Source: Anaerobacterium chartisolvens
GTDB lineage: Bacteria; Bacillota; Clostridia; Acetivibrionales; DSM-27016
Assembly: GCF_003337415.1 (NCBI RefSeq)
Contig: NZ_QPJT01000017.1
Coordinates: 61,068 to 100,912, forward strand
DNA: 39,845 nt
Direction of reading: 5' to 3'
The notes beneath the pieces are model-generated. The model was not told the DNA's origin. It did not search any database and worked only from the letters and a program-made list of their open reading frames with translations. Both the position numbers and the translations under genes were made by a program. Of this stretch, positions 16,204 to 25,365 are shown in pieces; the first letter of the stretch is position 1, and each line of letters opens with the position of its first letter.

Positions 16204-16807
16204 TTTACATACATCCTTTCAATATTTTTAATATAAAACCCGCACTCCCCGGCCTTGGAAATCCGCATTTCCCACAGCCGCAAAACTTTTCACTCAAGGG
16301 CATTGCCTTTTTTTTAGAGAAGGAGGCAAACACCCTCTTTGTCTTAATTTAATTAACACATGTCCATGGCCATAAACGATATGCTTTTTACTCTCTTAAA
16401 TGTCTTGCCCGCAGCCGGTGTATCTTAATGGCTGACTTTCTTTCGATAAAAAAACAGGTGCTATAAGCAATGCACACATTCAGTCTGTGAATGTGCATTA
16501 TTTATAGCACCTGAGCTATATTAAGCTGATTCGTAACGTGGAATCAAGGTTAATTGTTATATTTATAATACAGGCAATCTTATATTATAAAAACATAAAA
16601 AAACAGTAATTTCACTATAAAAAAATGCAATGTTTGCATGTTTATCATGCAAGCTATGTGCTTTTGCAGAAGGGGCAAATGGGGTGTAGATAGAATGTTG
16701 CAGTGTTGAAATGCCTATAAATAAGGACGTGCGCGTATGCATTAAACAGTGGGCGCACACAATAGGATTTATCCGTTATCGGTTTTTATGCAGTATTGCT
16801 GGGCGAT
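16204..16807 (-). promoter_or_regulatory. Leader/regulatory region of urtA
   Basis: 604 bases without a credible gene. On the - strand, in transcript order, it contains a 7-base dyad TTGCATG-N5-CATGCAA (16652-16634), a possible promoter TTGATT-N18-TAATAT starting near 16547 whose -35 overlaps the dyad TGATTC-N8-GAATCA (16546-16527), a strong hairpin with T-run (16513-16448), and then about 245 bases of untranslated leader before urtA. Confidence 0.55.
16448..16513 (-). terminator. Strong hairpin with U-tract ahead of urtA
   Basis: CAGGTGCTATAA at 16455-16466 pairs perfectly with 16502-16513; inside it AATGCACA...CATTCA pairs with TGAATGTGCATT. On the - strand the stem is followed by seven T (16454-16448). 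It can end transcription of the response-regulator gene or act as an attenuator within a urtA leader. Confidence 0.8.
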
Positions 16808-17953
16808 TCATGCAAACCCTGAAAAACCCCTCGTACGGAACACCCCCTGTGGTGTTCCGTACGAGTTTCTTCTGAATTCTATGGGGGTGCATCCGGCATA
16901 CGCCTTGAATAGCCTGCAGAAGTAGTCGGGACTGCTGTAGCCCAGCTTTTCGCTTATTTCATAGTTTTTGTAGTCCCCCGCCTCTATTAGGTATTTTGCA
17001 TGTTCCATCTTGATTTTTGTGACGTAGCTATTAAAATTATATCCCGTCTTTTTCTTAAAAAGCTTTCCCACGTAATCGCTTCTTAAATGCACCTCCTGCG
17101 ATATTTTTTCAAGGCTTATGTCTTCCTCTACATGGCTCAATACATATTCGCAGGTTTTCTTTACTATGCTGTCGCTTTGATAAAGCTCATATTTTCTTAC
17201 CACATCAAGCAGTCCCTGTATGCGGCGGACAAAGTCATTTTCCATCTGCTCAGGCGTCCGGGAGGCTGCATGTGCGTCATTGCTTTGTATTTTCTCGACC
17301 GTTCCAAGCCATGAGTGCGGGCCGTATATGGCATCGGAAATTCTGGTAAATAAGGTGCCGAGAATTCTTTCCATTTTAACATAGTCGCCCTTTAAAACAG
17401 CCGACAGCTCCTTAAACACCTCCCTCACATCCTCAACACATGTGTGATCTCCATGTGCCAGCTTTTCGACAAGCCTTTCCTCATGCCTTTTAGGGTAGAA
17501 TACCTCCAGATTCTCCTCAAGCAGCCTTTTGTCCTCCTCACTTTTAATCCTCTGCTGTTTTTTGTCGTCAAGGTGCTTTGCCGCCCTGTCCAGTACCTCG
17601 CATAAGGCTTCCTGCTCCACGGGCTTTGTCATATAGTCAAAAACCCCCATGCGTATTCCCTGCTTGGCATAGCTGAAGTCGCTGTGAGTGCTGAGGAATA
17701 TAACGCATAAATCAGGGTATAAGCTCCTTACCTCATTCATGAACTCTATTCCGTCCATGCCCGGCATTTTAATGTCGGTAATTATAAGGTCATATTCCTC
17801 TCCAGCATCGGCGCCCTCACCAAGCCTTTTTAAGCCCTCCTTTCCATCTGCCGCCTCGCCCGCTATATAAAAGCCGAAGCCTTCCCAGTTTTTAAATCTT
17901 TTCAGCATATATCTCACTGCTCTGTCATCATCAATAATCAGCACCCTATACAT
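16808..17953 (-). CDS. Response regulator with AraC-type DNA-binding domain (YesN-like)
   Basis: 381 residues. The N-terminal receiver has the acidic pair at Asp8-Asp10, phospho-acceptor Asp60 (IITDIKMPGMDG), Thr/Ser switch FLSTHSD and Lys110 (MTKP). A helical linker is followed by a C-terminal pair of helix-turn-helix units (SLEKISQEVHLRSDYVGKLF and NYEISEKLGYSSPDYFCRLF). It starts 2 bases after the histidine kinase stop, so the two form one operon. It lies on the same strand directly ahead of urtA, so regulation of urea uptake is a reasonable inference, not shown by the sequence itself. Confidence 0.92.
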   Translation of the reverse strand: MYRVLIIDDDRAVRYMLKRFKNWEGFGFYIAGEAADGKEGLKRLGEGADAGEEYDLIITDIKMPGMDGIEFMNEVRSLYPDLCVIFLSTHSDFSYAKQGIRMGVFDYMTKPVEQEALCEVLDRAAKHLDDKKQQRIKSEEDKRLLEENLEVFYPKRHEERLVEKLAHGDHTCVEDVREVFKELSAVLKGDYVKMERILGTLFTRISDAIYGPHSWLGTVEKIQSNDAHAASRTPEQMENDFVRRIQGLLDVVRKYELYQSDSIVKKTCEYVLSHVEEDISLEKISQEVHLRSDYVGKLFKKKTGYNFNSYVTKIKMEHAKYLIEAGDYKNYEISEKLGYSSPDYFCRLFKAYAGCTPIEFRRNSYGTPQGVFRTRGFSGFA

Positions 17954-17955
17954 TT

Positions 17956-20688
17956 TTAAGCCTCCCTTTCAAGCTGCCCATGCAGTGCTTTTGCTATGGA
18001 CGGATGCTCCTTTACAAGCTTTCCAAGGCGCGCAGCGGCATCCTCAAAGCCGTAATTCCAAATTTCCTCTCGAAGCTCTCCAAGCATGGTGGCCTCCATG
18101 TTTTCCTCAAGCAGTCCCATGTGCGTATCGAAAAAGCCGCGGGCCTCAGGATCACCCTCCTTAAGCAGCTCATAAAGTCGTATAATCACCTCACGGTATT
18201 CCCTGTCATGAGTCTGCTCACGCCGCACGGGCATGTCCGAATAATTTTTTACAAACTCTTCCGCACAGGCACACACCTCTCTCAAAGCAAGCCCGAAGGC
18301 ATTTGTCAGTGATTCCGCTTTTCCCTTCTCATGCTCCATAATGGCCTTTTCCAGCTCGGCAAGTATCGCCATAAGAGGCCGCGCACCTATGCTTCCCGCA
18401 ACACCCTTTAAGGTGTGTACCAGTCTTCCGGCATCTGCTGTTTTTCCCTTCTCCATAAAAGCCTTGAGCCTTTGTGCATCCTGTGAATGTCTCGCAACAA
18501 ATTGTGTGAGGATTTCCGCGTACTTCTCCCTGCTGCCCCCAAGCCTTGATATTCCATCCCTGAAATCAATCCGGCCCTCACACCCTGCTTCCCCCGGCAT
18601 TTTAACACATGCTTGCCCCTCTCCTATGCCGCCGCTACGGCAAATGATTTCTCCAAGCGCAAAGGCCAGTGCGGAAGGATTAAGCGGCTTTGTCAGGTAT
18701 CCCTCCATGCCTGCGGCCTTTGCCTTTTCCGCCACACCCTCCACGGCGTCCGCTGAAAGTGCAATAATAGGAGTCTGCCGGAGTCCCTCCATGCCCTTTA
18801 TACGGCGCGCCGCCTCATACCCGTCCATTCCTGGCATCCTTATATCCATAAGTATGGCATGGTGCATGCCTTGGCCCGCCATACTCACAGCCTCAGCTCC
18901 CGATGATGCCGTGTGTGTCTCAAACCCCATTATTTCAAGTATTTCCCTTGTCATTTCAAGGTTAATGACATTATCCTCTACAATAAGAACCCGTTTTCCT
19001 GCAAATTTTCCCTTCACGCTTTCAAGGCTGTCCTCATCCTTCGCCTCGGGGATACCCTCCGCTCTTTTCATTTTTACTGTGAACTTAAAGACAGATCCCT
19101 GTCCCTCCTCACTTTCAACATATATTTCACCCTCCATAAGCCTGACAATCCTTTTACATATTGCAAGCCCAAGTCCCGTGCCCCCGTATTTCCTTGAGGT
19201 AGAGGCGTCACCCTGTGTAAATACCTGAAAAAGCTTATCCTTCTGCTCGTTGGAAATTCCTATTCCTGTGTCCGCAACGGTAAAACACAGCAGCACCTTA
19301 TCTTGAGCCTCCTTTAGCATATTAACCCAAATATCCAGTCTGCCTGTATGCGTAAATTTAACGCCATTTGCCAGAAGGTTCAGTATTACCTGCTTAAGCC
19401 TTGTAACGTCTCCAGTTATATATTGCGGAACATCACAGCCGATATGGCAGCCTAACCCAAGCCCTTTCCTCTCGGCCTCAATTCCCACCATCTGGCACAG
19501 CTCCCCTATTGCGGCATGAAGATCAAAATCCACGTTTTCAAGAGTCATCCTTCCCGCCTCGATTTTGGAAAAGTCCAGTATTTCATTTATAATCCCAAGA
19601 AGGTTCTTGGCAGCTATGCCTATTTTCTGTGAGTATTCCTTTTGCTTTAATCGCAGCACAGTGCTCTGGAGAAGATATTGATAGCCTATTATCGTATTCA
19701 GCGGCGTACGTATTTCATGGCTCATGTTTGCAAGGAACTCGCTTTTTGCGTTGTTTGCCAGCTCGGCCTCGTCCTTTGCCGCCTTCATAGTTTCCTCGGC
19801 CATTTTCCTTTTTACAAGCTCCTCTCTGAAGGATGCATACAGCTCATTGAAGGTTCCCGCAAGCATTCTAAGCTCCTGAGTGCCTTCAGGGGCAAGGCTG
19901 AAATTCTCGTTTTCAAAGGAAAATTCATGAAGCATACCTGTATAATTTCTTATGGGATAGGTTATCTGTGCAAACAATATCCATATAAGCACCGCAATGG
20001 CACATATAATTACAATGGCAAGCACTATCTGTATTGCAGTGGCGCCCGATGTGCCCCTTCGTGCCGCCTCCAGCTCGGCTTCAAGCCTTGAGTTCATTAT
20101 CTCCTGAAACTCGGCAATGGGGCTCATAATGGTTCGCTTAGAATTGTCATACTTATTATTAAACATTATATCCCGGGCTTTAGCCAGCTTTTCCCCCCTG
20201 CTTAAGGAACTGTCCTCCCCAGTCAGCTTAAAGCTTGCCACCTCAGGCACCATACTGCTTTCCGACTGCCCCACGGCCTCCAGCACAAGCCTCATTGAAT
20301 GCCTTTCGGTATCTACAAGGGCATCGGAATTTTTCTTTGCCTCGGCCAACAAAGCCAGCTCTTCATCAGGAGAATTAAGCTCCTGCAGCCTTGATATAAC
20401 ATAATCCCTTGTACGGGTATCATTGATTTCCTCCCAGTATTTATAAAGATGCTCTATATCCGTGGTTACGGCATATTTCCTCGCCTCGTCGGTCAGATAG
20501 TCGGAAGCCTCCGCCAGGTCAATTCCAAGCTGCTTAAATTCCGTCCTTCTCTTCTCGGCCGTCTGCTCCGCCTTTATACTGGAGCTCATATAAAGAGTGC
20601 TTCCTCCCAGAAGTATCGCTATAAAAAAGAATATTCCAATAATCAATGTGCTTATTGTAGATTGCTTTATTACCACCTCGGATTTCAA
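17956..20688 (-). CDS. Membrane-bound hybrid sensor histidine kinase
   Basis: 910 residues. Order: transmembrane helix (~11-35), extracellular helical sensor (~36-215), second transmembrane helix (~218-241), HAMP-like linker (~242-295), HisKA with phospho-His324 (NMSHEIRTPLN), ATPase domain (NLLANGVKFT, DTGIGIS, GGTGLGLAI, ~425-545), receiver with Asp615 (LMDIRMPGMDG) and Lys667, then HPt with His758 (LVHTLKGVAGS). The chain supports a His-Asp-His-Asp phosphorelay to the next gene. TTG start, with AGGAGG 8 bases upstream. The sensor is an all-helical bundle of the 4HB/CHASE3 kind; the ligand is unknown. Position suggests a role with the urt/ure genes. Confidence 0.93.
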   Translation of the reverse strand: MKSEVVIKQSTISTLIIGIFFFIAILLGGSTLYMSSSIKAEQTAEKRRTEFKQLGIDLAEASDYLTDEARKYAVTTDIEHLYKYWEEINDTRTRDYVISRLQELNSPDEELALLAEAKKNSDALVDTERHSMRLVLEAVGQSESSMVPEVASFKLTGEDSSLSRGEKLAKARDIMFNNKYDNSKRTIMSPIAEFQEIMNSRLEAELEAARRGTSGATAIQIVLAIVIICAIAVLIWILFAQITYPIRNYTGMLHEFSFENENFSLAPEGTQELRMLAGTFNELYASFREELVKRKMAEETMKAAKDEAELANNAKSEFLANMSHEIRTPLNTIIGYQYLLQSTVLRLKQKEYSQKIGIAAKNLLGIINEILDFSKIEAGRMTLENVDFDLHAAIGELCQMVGIEAERKGLGLGCHIGCDVPQYITGDVTRLKQVILNLLANGVKFTHTGRLDIWVNMLKEAQDKVLLCFTVADTGIGISNEQKDKLFQVFTQGDASTSRKYGGTGLGLAICKRIVRLMEGEIYVESEEGQGSVFKFTVKMKRAEGIPEAKDEDSLESVKGKFAGKRVLIVEDNVINLEMTREILEIMGFETHTASSGAEAVSMAGQGMHHAILMDIRMPGMDGYEAARRIKGMEGLRQTPIIALSADAVEGVAEKAKAAGMEGYLTKPLNPSALAFALGEIICRSGGIGEGQACVKMPGEAGCEGRIDFRDGISRLGGSREKYAEILTQFVARHSQDAQRLKAFMEKGKTADAGRLVHTLKGVAGSIGARPLMAILAELEKAIMEHEKGKAESLTNAFGLALREVCACAEEFVKNYSDMPVRREQTHDREYREVIIRLYELLKEGDPEARGFFDTHMGLLEENMEATMLGELREEIWNYGFEDAAARLGKLVKEHPSIAKALHGQLEREA

Positions 20689-21360
20689 TGCTCACACCTC
20701 CTTAAAGCCCCGGCTCATGCTGTAATTGGTTTTGCTGCGGTTGCTTTAATATATATCCGTCCAAAAGTCATAAGCCTCAAATAAAATTTTCATATACCCT
20801 GACAGCTTATTATAGTTGTTTTATGGAAACTTAATACCGTTTAAGGTCAATGAATTCCAGAAAATGCGTACACAATACAAGCAGCCATGCCTTCCCTTCT
20901 CAAAAAGGCCGGCCCGCATTTACAGCGACAGCATACCCAAAACCTCCGATGAAGTGGCCTTACATGCGCCTTGAGTGCGGACCTCAGGCTTTTAAGACCT
21001 CCAGAAGCTTTTTGGATTATGCTGGCAAAGCAAACCATATAAAAAAAAGGCATGTAAGGGGGCAATTTAAAACCCCGGCTTCAATGCCTTATAACGTTAT
21101 TTTAACCCAAAATTTCTTTGTTGACAATCTTTTTGTATAAAGTGGGGTGCATGTAATTTAGGTGAGGAATATTGCGGAATAAATGGTATAATACAATATA
21201 ATGGGAGAAAACATAGGGGAAATTGCAAAGAATCGGTTCCCCTCTTTTGAAAAGAGAGGGGCTAGGGGTGAGTTAATTACTCATAGGAAATAGCTCTTGA
21301 TCTAAGCATCCTCTTAATTTAAAATTTATACAGCAGCAATTTATAATTGGAGATGATTTT
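20689..21360. other. Divergent intergenic region with repeat and hairpins
   Basis: 672 bases between two outward-facing sensor genes. Short open frames at 20847-21065 (-) and 20850-21140 (+) have no ribosome site and no recognisable protein. The region holds a minus-strand terminator-like hairpin (21041-21089), a possible promoter just ahead of it, a CCCCTCTTTT/AAAGAGAGGGG stem followed by CTAGGGGTGAG (21239-21272) that looks like a dispersed non-coding repeat, and a TATAAT-like - strand box at 20814-20809 that may serve the kinase gene. Confidence 0.5.
21041..21089 (-). terminator. Terminator-like hairpin in the kinase upstream region
   Basis: AGGCAT...GGGG (21048-21061) pairs with CCCC...ATGCCT (21073-21089), and the - strand then runs into eight T. 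On the same strand TTGTCA and TAAAAT, spaced by 17 bases, lie just upstream (around 21126-21098). Confidence 0.55.
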
Positions 21361-22446
21361 TTGAAGAGGATTGAGCCTATAAACCAGCCTGAAATACTGC
21401 TTGTGGATGATACGCCGGAGCATATAGAAACTGCCGTGACACTGCTCCGCCAAAATAATTACAGGATAAGAATAGCAACCAGAGGCTCTGCTGCCTTAAG
21501 GCTGATGGACAGGCGCTGCCCCGACCTTGTGCTTTTAGATGTATACATGCCTGAGATGGACGGCTTTGAGGTATGCAGGCTGCTTAAGGGCAATGAAGCC
21601 TTCCGGGATATTCCCATAATATTTCTGACGTCAAGCAATGATGAGGAAAGCATTAAAAGGGGATTCAGTCTGGGCGCACAGGATTATGTTGTTAAGCCGT
21701 TTAATGTTTCGGAGCTTCTCGCAAGGGTAAATACACATATAAAGCTGAAGAGGCAGACACAGTCGCTTAAGGAGGCAAATCTTGAGCTTGACAGCTTCTG
21801 TTATACCGTGGCACACGACTTAAAGGCTCCGCTTCTTTCAATAAGCAAGCTCGCGGAATACCTTGAAGGGGATTACTCTACCGAGCTTGGAAGCGACGGT
21901 CAGGAGCTCATAGCAAACATCCGCGAAAAGTCTGTGGAGGTTGTAAATATAGTAAATCACCTTCTGGAGTTTTCCCGAATGTGCGAAATGCAAATGCACA
22001 GTGAATATATAAACATGAATGAATTATTTAAAGATGCGTATAAAGAGCTTATGCAGCAGGAGCCCGAAAGGCAGGTTGATTTTTTTATGGACGGGCTTCC
22101 GCAGATAAAGGGCGATGCCGTTATGCTAAAACTTTTATGCCTTAATATATTGTCCAACGCTCTAAAGTACACCCGCCATACGCACTCGCCTTCAATTCAG
22201 GTATCCTGCAGCGAAAGTGAAAGCGAGTATATTTTTTCGGTGAGGGACAATGGCGCAGGCTTCGATATGCGGTATTCATCGAGGCTTTTTGGGGTTTTCC
22301 AGAGGCTCCATTCCAAAAATGAGTTTGAAGGCTCGGGAGTGGGGCTTGCAATAAGCCAGAGAATTTTAAAAAGGCATAACGGGGTGGCGTGGATGACAGG
22401 AGAGGTTAACAATGGAGCCACCTTCTTTTTCAGCCTTCCAAAATAA
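21361..22446 (+). CDS. Soluble hybrid protein: receiver plus histidine kinase
   Basis: 361 residues without a membrane segment. Receiver domain at 12-125 with Asp16-Asp17, phospho-acceptor Asp60 (VLLDVYMPEMDG) and Lys112 (VVKPF). A short coiled coil (~126-142) leads to HisKA with His152 (VAHDLKAPLLS, the phytochrome-type H-box), then the ATPase domain (NILSNALKYT, DNGAGFD, GSGVGLAI). It starts at TTG with GGAG 8 bases upstream. Such REC-HK proteins usually act inside a phosphorelay, receiving phosphate from another kinase. It is divergent from the urea-locus kinase; a functional link is only a guess. Confidence 0.9.
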   Translation: MKRIEPINQPEILLVDDTPEHIETAVTLLRQNNYRIRIATRGSAALRLMDRRCPDLVLLDVYMPEMDGFEVCRLLKGNEAFRDIPIIFLTSSNDEESIKRGFSLGAQDYVVKPFNVSELLARVNTHIKLKRQTQSLKEANLELDSFCYTVAHDLKAPLLSISKLAEYLEGDYSTELGSDGQELIANIREKSVEVVNIVNHLLEFSRMCEMQMHSEYINMNELFKDAYKELMQQEPERQVDFFMDGLPQIKGDAVMLKLLCLNILSNALKYTRHTHSPSIQVSCSESESEYIFSVRDNGAGFDMRYSSRLFGVFQRLHSKNEFEGSGVGLAISQRILKRHNGVAWMTGEVNNGATFFFSLPK

Positions 22447-22468
22447 TAACAGGAGGTTTTTTATAAAG

Positions 22469-23224
22469 ATGAAACTTATTTCATGGAATGTAAACGGTCT
22501 TAGAGCCTGCGTGGAGAAAGGCTTTATGGATTTTTTCGGGTCTGTTGATGCAGACATATTCTGTATTCAGGAGAGCAAGCTTCAGGAGGGTCAGATAAGC
22601 CTTGAGTCATCCGGCTACCTGCAATACTGGAACTATGCCCAGAAGAAGGGCTATTCTGGCACTGCCGTATTCACCCGTATTGAGCCGCTGTCCCATTCAT
22701 ACGGAATAGGCATAGGGGAGCATGATACCGAGGGACGCGTAATTACTCTTGAGTTTGACACATTTTTTCTCGTTAATGTCTATACCCCCAACGCCAAAAG
22801 AGCACTTGAGCGTCTGGACTACAGGATGGTGTGGGAGGATTTGTTCAGAGCCTACCTAAAGGAGCTTGACGGCAAAAAGCCTGTGATTGTATGCGGGGAC
22901 ATGAATGTGGCACATAAGGAAATAGATTTGAAAAACCCGTCGTCCAACAGAAAAAACGCCGGCTTCACCGATGAGGAGCGCGGCAAGTTTACAGAGCTGC
23001 TGGATGCGGGATTTATAGATACATACCGCCATTTTTATCCTGAAAAAAAGGATGCATACACATGGTGGTCGTATATGTTCAACGCCAGAGCTAAAAATGC
23101 GGGATGGCGCATTGACTACTTCTGCACCTCTGAAAGGCTAAAGGATAGGCTTTGCGGCGCAGGCATCCACTCGGATGTAATGGGCTCCGACCATTGCCCC
23201 GTCGAGCTTGGCATAAATCTTTAA
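22469..23224 (+). CDS. xth: Exodeoxyribonuclease III (AP endonuclease)
   Basis: 251 residues of the endonuclease/exonuclease/phosphatase fold; cuts abasic DNA in base-excision repair. Family motifs: ISWNVNGLRA at the start, IQESKL (metal-binding Glu), GDMNVAHKEID (catalytic Asp/Asn), RIDYFCTS and the terminal GSDHCPVEL (catalytic His). The start at 22469 is chosen because the family begins MKLISWNVNG and AGGAGG lies at 22451-22456; the longer frame from 22412 would overlap the kinase gene. It probably shares a transcript with the kinase (22-base gap). Confidence 0.96.
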   Translation: MKLISWNVNGLRACVEKGFMDFFGSVDADIFCIQESKLQEGQISLESSGYLQYWNYAQKKGYSGTAVFTRIEPLSHSYGIGIGEHDTEGRVITLEFDTFFLVNVYTPNAKRALERLDYRMVWEDLFRAYLKELDGKKPVIVCGDMNVAHKEIDLKNPSSNRKNAGFTDEERGKFTELLDAGFIDTYRHFYPEKKDAYTWWSYMFNARAKNAGWRIDYFCTSERLKDRLCGAGIHSDVMGSDHCPVELGINL

Positions 23225-23230
23225 TGAGCG

Positions 23231-23300
23231 TTTGTTTGTTATCCCGTTTTGACAAACAAAAAGCACCTTCCGCTATATAAGGCGCAGGAGGTGCTTTTTT
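23231..23300. terminator. Bidirectional terminator between xth and clpX
   Basis: AAAAAGCACCT (23257-23267) pairs with AGGTGCTTTTTT (23289-23300), serving both converging genes. A second stem, TTTGTTTGT (23231-23239) with ACAAACAAA (23252-23260), overlaps its left side. Confidence 0.85.
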
Positions 23301-23338
23301 ACAAGCTTAATTTTTGATATTTAAAAGAAAATTGACTG

Positions 23339-24634
23339 CTATGACACTGACTCCCTCTTAACGCGGGCTTTTTTCCCCGAGCTTTTCTTTAAGGGCTTTC
23401 TGTTCTCATTCAATACCGTCTCAGGCTGTGAGCTGTTTTCAACAGTGGCCTGGTTTATAATGCATTTCTCTATATTGGTGGAAGACGGCACCTCATACAT
23501 AACGTCGAGAAGAATCTCCTCCACTATAGCCCTCAAGCCTCTAGCCCCGGTGCTCCTTGCAATTGCCTTTTCTGCAATTGCCTTTAAGGCACCCTCTTCA
23601 AATTCAAGCAAAACATCGTCCATCTCAAAGAGCTTCTGATACTGCTTTACAAGGGCATTCTTGGGCTGGGTCAATATCTGCATCAGAGCCTGCATATCCA
23701 GAGAATGAAGGGTAACCACTATCGGCAGCCTTCCTACAAACTCAGGTATAAGTCCAAACTTTAAGAGATCCTGAGGAAGTATGTTTTTGAGCATTTCCCC
23801 CGCATCCTTCTCTTTAGCGCTCTCGATTTTTGCACCGAATCCAAGAGATTTCTTTCCTATCCTGTTCTGTATTATCTTCTCTATCCCGTCAAAGGCTCCC
23901 CCGCATATAAAGAGAATGTTAGTGGTGTCTATCTGAATAAACTCCTGATGCGGGTGCTTCCTTCCCCCTTGCGGAGGCACCGAAGCGACGGTTCCTTCCA
24001 GTATTTTAAGCAGTGCCTGCTGAACTCCCTCACCGCTTACATCCCTGGTGATTGAAGGGTTTTCAGATTTCCTTGCTATCTTGTCTATTTCATCAATATA
24101 AATTATACCCTTTTCGGCCTTCTCAATATCATAGTCCGCAGCCTGAATAAGCTTAAGGAGTATGTTTTCCACATCCTCTCCCACATAGCCAGCCTCTGTC
24201 AGAGACGTAGCGTCGGCAATGGCAAAGGGCACATTCAAAATCTTTGCAAGAGTCTGTGCAAGCAATGTCTTACCCGAACCGGTGGGCCCCAGCATGACAA
24301 TATTGCTCTTTTGCAGTTCTACATCTCCCGCCTTGACCTCGGTATTTATTCTTTTGTAATGGTTGTAGACTGCTACAGCCAGAGATTTTTTGGCAGCCTC
24401 CTGTCCTATGACATACTGATCCAATATATCCCTTATTTCCTTTGGCTTCGGTATATCATTAAGCTCTGTATCAGCCTTTGCCTCCTCAAACTCCTCTTCT
24501 ATTATTTCAGAGCAAAGCTCAATACATTCATCGCATATATAGACGCCCGGTCCGGCAACCAACCTCTTAACCTGTTCCTGTGTCTTTCCGCAAAAGGAAC
24601 ATTTCAACTGCTTCTTTTCATCATACCTAGACAT
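23339..24634 (-). CDS. clpX: ATP-dependent Clp protease ATP-binding subunit ClpX
   Basis: 431 residues; AAA+ unfoldase that feeds proteins to ClpP. N-terminal zinc domain with Cys12, Cys15, Cys34 and Cys37; Walker A GPTGSGKT (116-123); Walker [11 protein letters not shown]; and the ClpP-docking loop of the IGF type is represented by [11 protein letters not shown]. The C-terminal tail is Lys/Ser-rich ([12 protein letters not shown]), slightly longer than usual. It begins 13 bases after clpP. Confidence 0.97.
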   Translation of the reverse strand: MSRYDEKKQLKCSFCGKTQEQVKRLVAGPGVYICDECIELCSEIIEEEFEEAKADTELNDIPKPKEIRDILDQYVIGQEAAKKSLAVAVYNHYKRINTEVKAGDVELQKSNIVMLGPTGSGKTLLAQTLAKILNVPFAIADATSLTEAGYVGEDVENILLKLIQAADYDIEKAEKGIIYIDEIDKIARKSENPSITRDVSGEGVQQALLKILEGTVASVPPQGGRKHPHQEFIQIDTTNILFICGGAFDGIEKIIQNRIGKKSLGFGAKIESAKEKDAGEMLKNILPQDLLKFGLIPEFVGRLPIVVTLHSLDMQALMQILTQPKNALVKQYQKLFEMDDVLLEFEEGALKAIAEKAIARSTGARGLRAIVEEILLDVMYEVPSSTNIEKCIINQATVENSSQPETVLNENRKPLKKSSGKKARVKRESVS

Positions 24635-24647
24635 ATTACACCTCTTT

Positions 24648-25232
24648 TTATTTCCTTCTAATCATAACTTCGTCAACTATGCCGTAAGTCTTTGCGTCCT
24701 CCGCAGACATAAAGAAATCCCTTTCAGTGTCCTGTTCAATCTTTTCAAGCGGCTGTCCGGTTCTTTCACTTAAAATTTTATTTAACCTGCTCTTGATTTT
24801 AAGTATCTGCTCGGCATGAATTTTTATGTCGGTAGCCTGACCTCTCGCACCGCCCAAAGGCTGGTGTATCATTATTTCACTGTTTGGAAGAGCAAACCTT
24901 TTTCCCTTTGCTCCTGCCGCAAGAAGAAACGCTCCCATGCTGGCGGCCATCCCTATGCATATTGTCGAAACATCGGGCTTCACATACTGCATGGTATCAT
25001 AAATTGCCATTCCTGAGGTTACCGAACCTCCTGGACTGTTTATATAAAGCTGTATGTCCTTGTCGGGATCCTCCGCCTCAAGAAAAAGCATCTGCGCCAC
25101 GGCAAGGCTGGCAGTCACATCATTCACCTCATCGCTGAGCATTATTATCCTATCCTTCAAAAGCCTCGAATAAATATCATAGGAACGTTCGCCACGATTT
25201 GTCTGTTCAACCACTACAGGTACCAAACTCAT
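24648..25232 (-). CDS. clpP: ATP-dependent Clp protease proteolytic subunit ClpP
   Basis: 194 residues; the serine protease that forms the tetradecameric barrel. Catalytic triad Ser98 ([11 protein letters not shown]), His123 (MIHQPLGG) and Asp172. The N-terminus [25 protein letters not shown] folds as the axial loop. A strong GAGGAGGGG site precedes the ATG. It lies between tig and clpX, the usual order in Bacillota. Confidence 0.97.
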   Translation of the reverse strand: MSLVPVVVEQTNRGERSYDIYSRLLKDRIIMLSDEVNDVTASLAVAQMLFLEAEDPDKDIQLYINSPGGSVTSGMAIYDTMQYVKPDVSTICIGMAASMGAFLLAAGAKGKRFALPNSEIMIHQPLGGARGQATDIKIHAEQILKIKSRLNKILSERTGQPLEKIEQDTERDFFMSAEDAKTYGIVDEVMIRRK

Positions 25233-25365
25233 ATTTTCCCCTCCTCTTTTTTATTTTAGCTGTCAAAATATTGAATTCCTCACAACAGGGTATCTGAAAT
25301 AAACTACTTATACCCATTATACCCACTTATTAATTCCCACTTTGCTTTTGAAATAATCAGCTTTA

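Noticed and set aside
18341-19228. 295-codon open frame on the + strand across the hybrid kinase gene
   Set aside because: It is antisense to conserved kinase and receiver domains, is Ser/Pro/Ala-rich as expected of a shadow frame, and has no ribosome site.
20847-21140. Short open frames on both strands in the divergent intergenic region
   Set aside because: No ribosome site, odd composition, and they run through hairpins and T-runs. The region is better described as non-coding.
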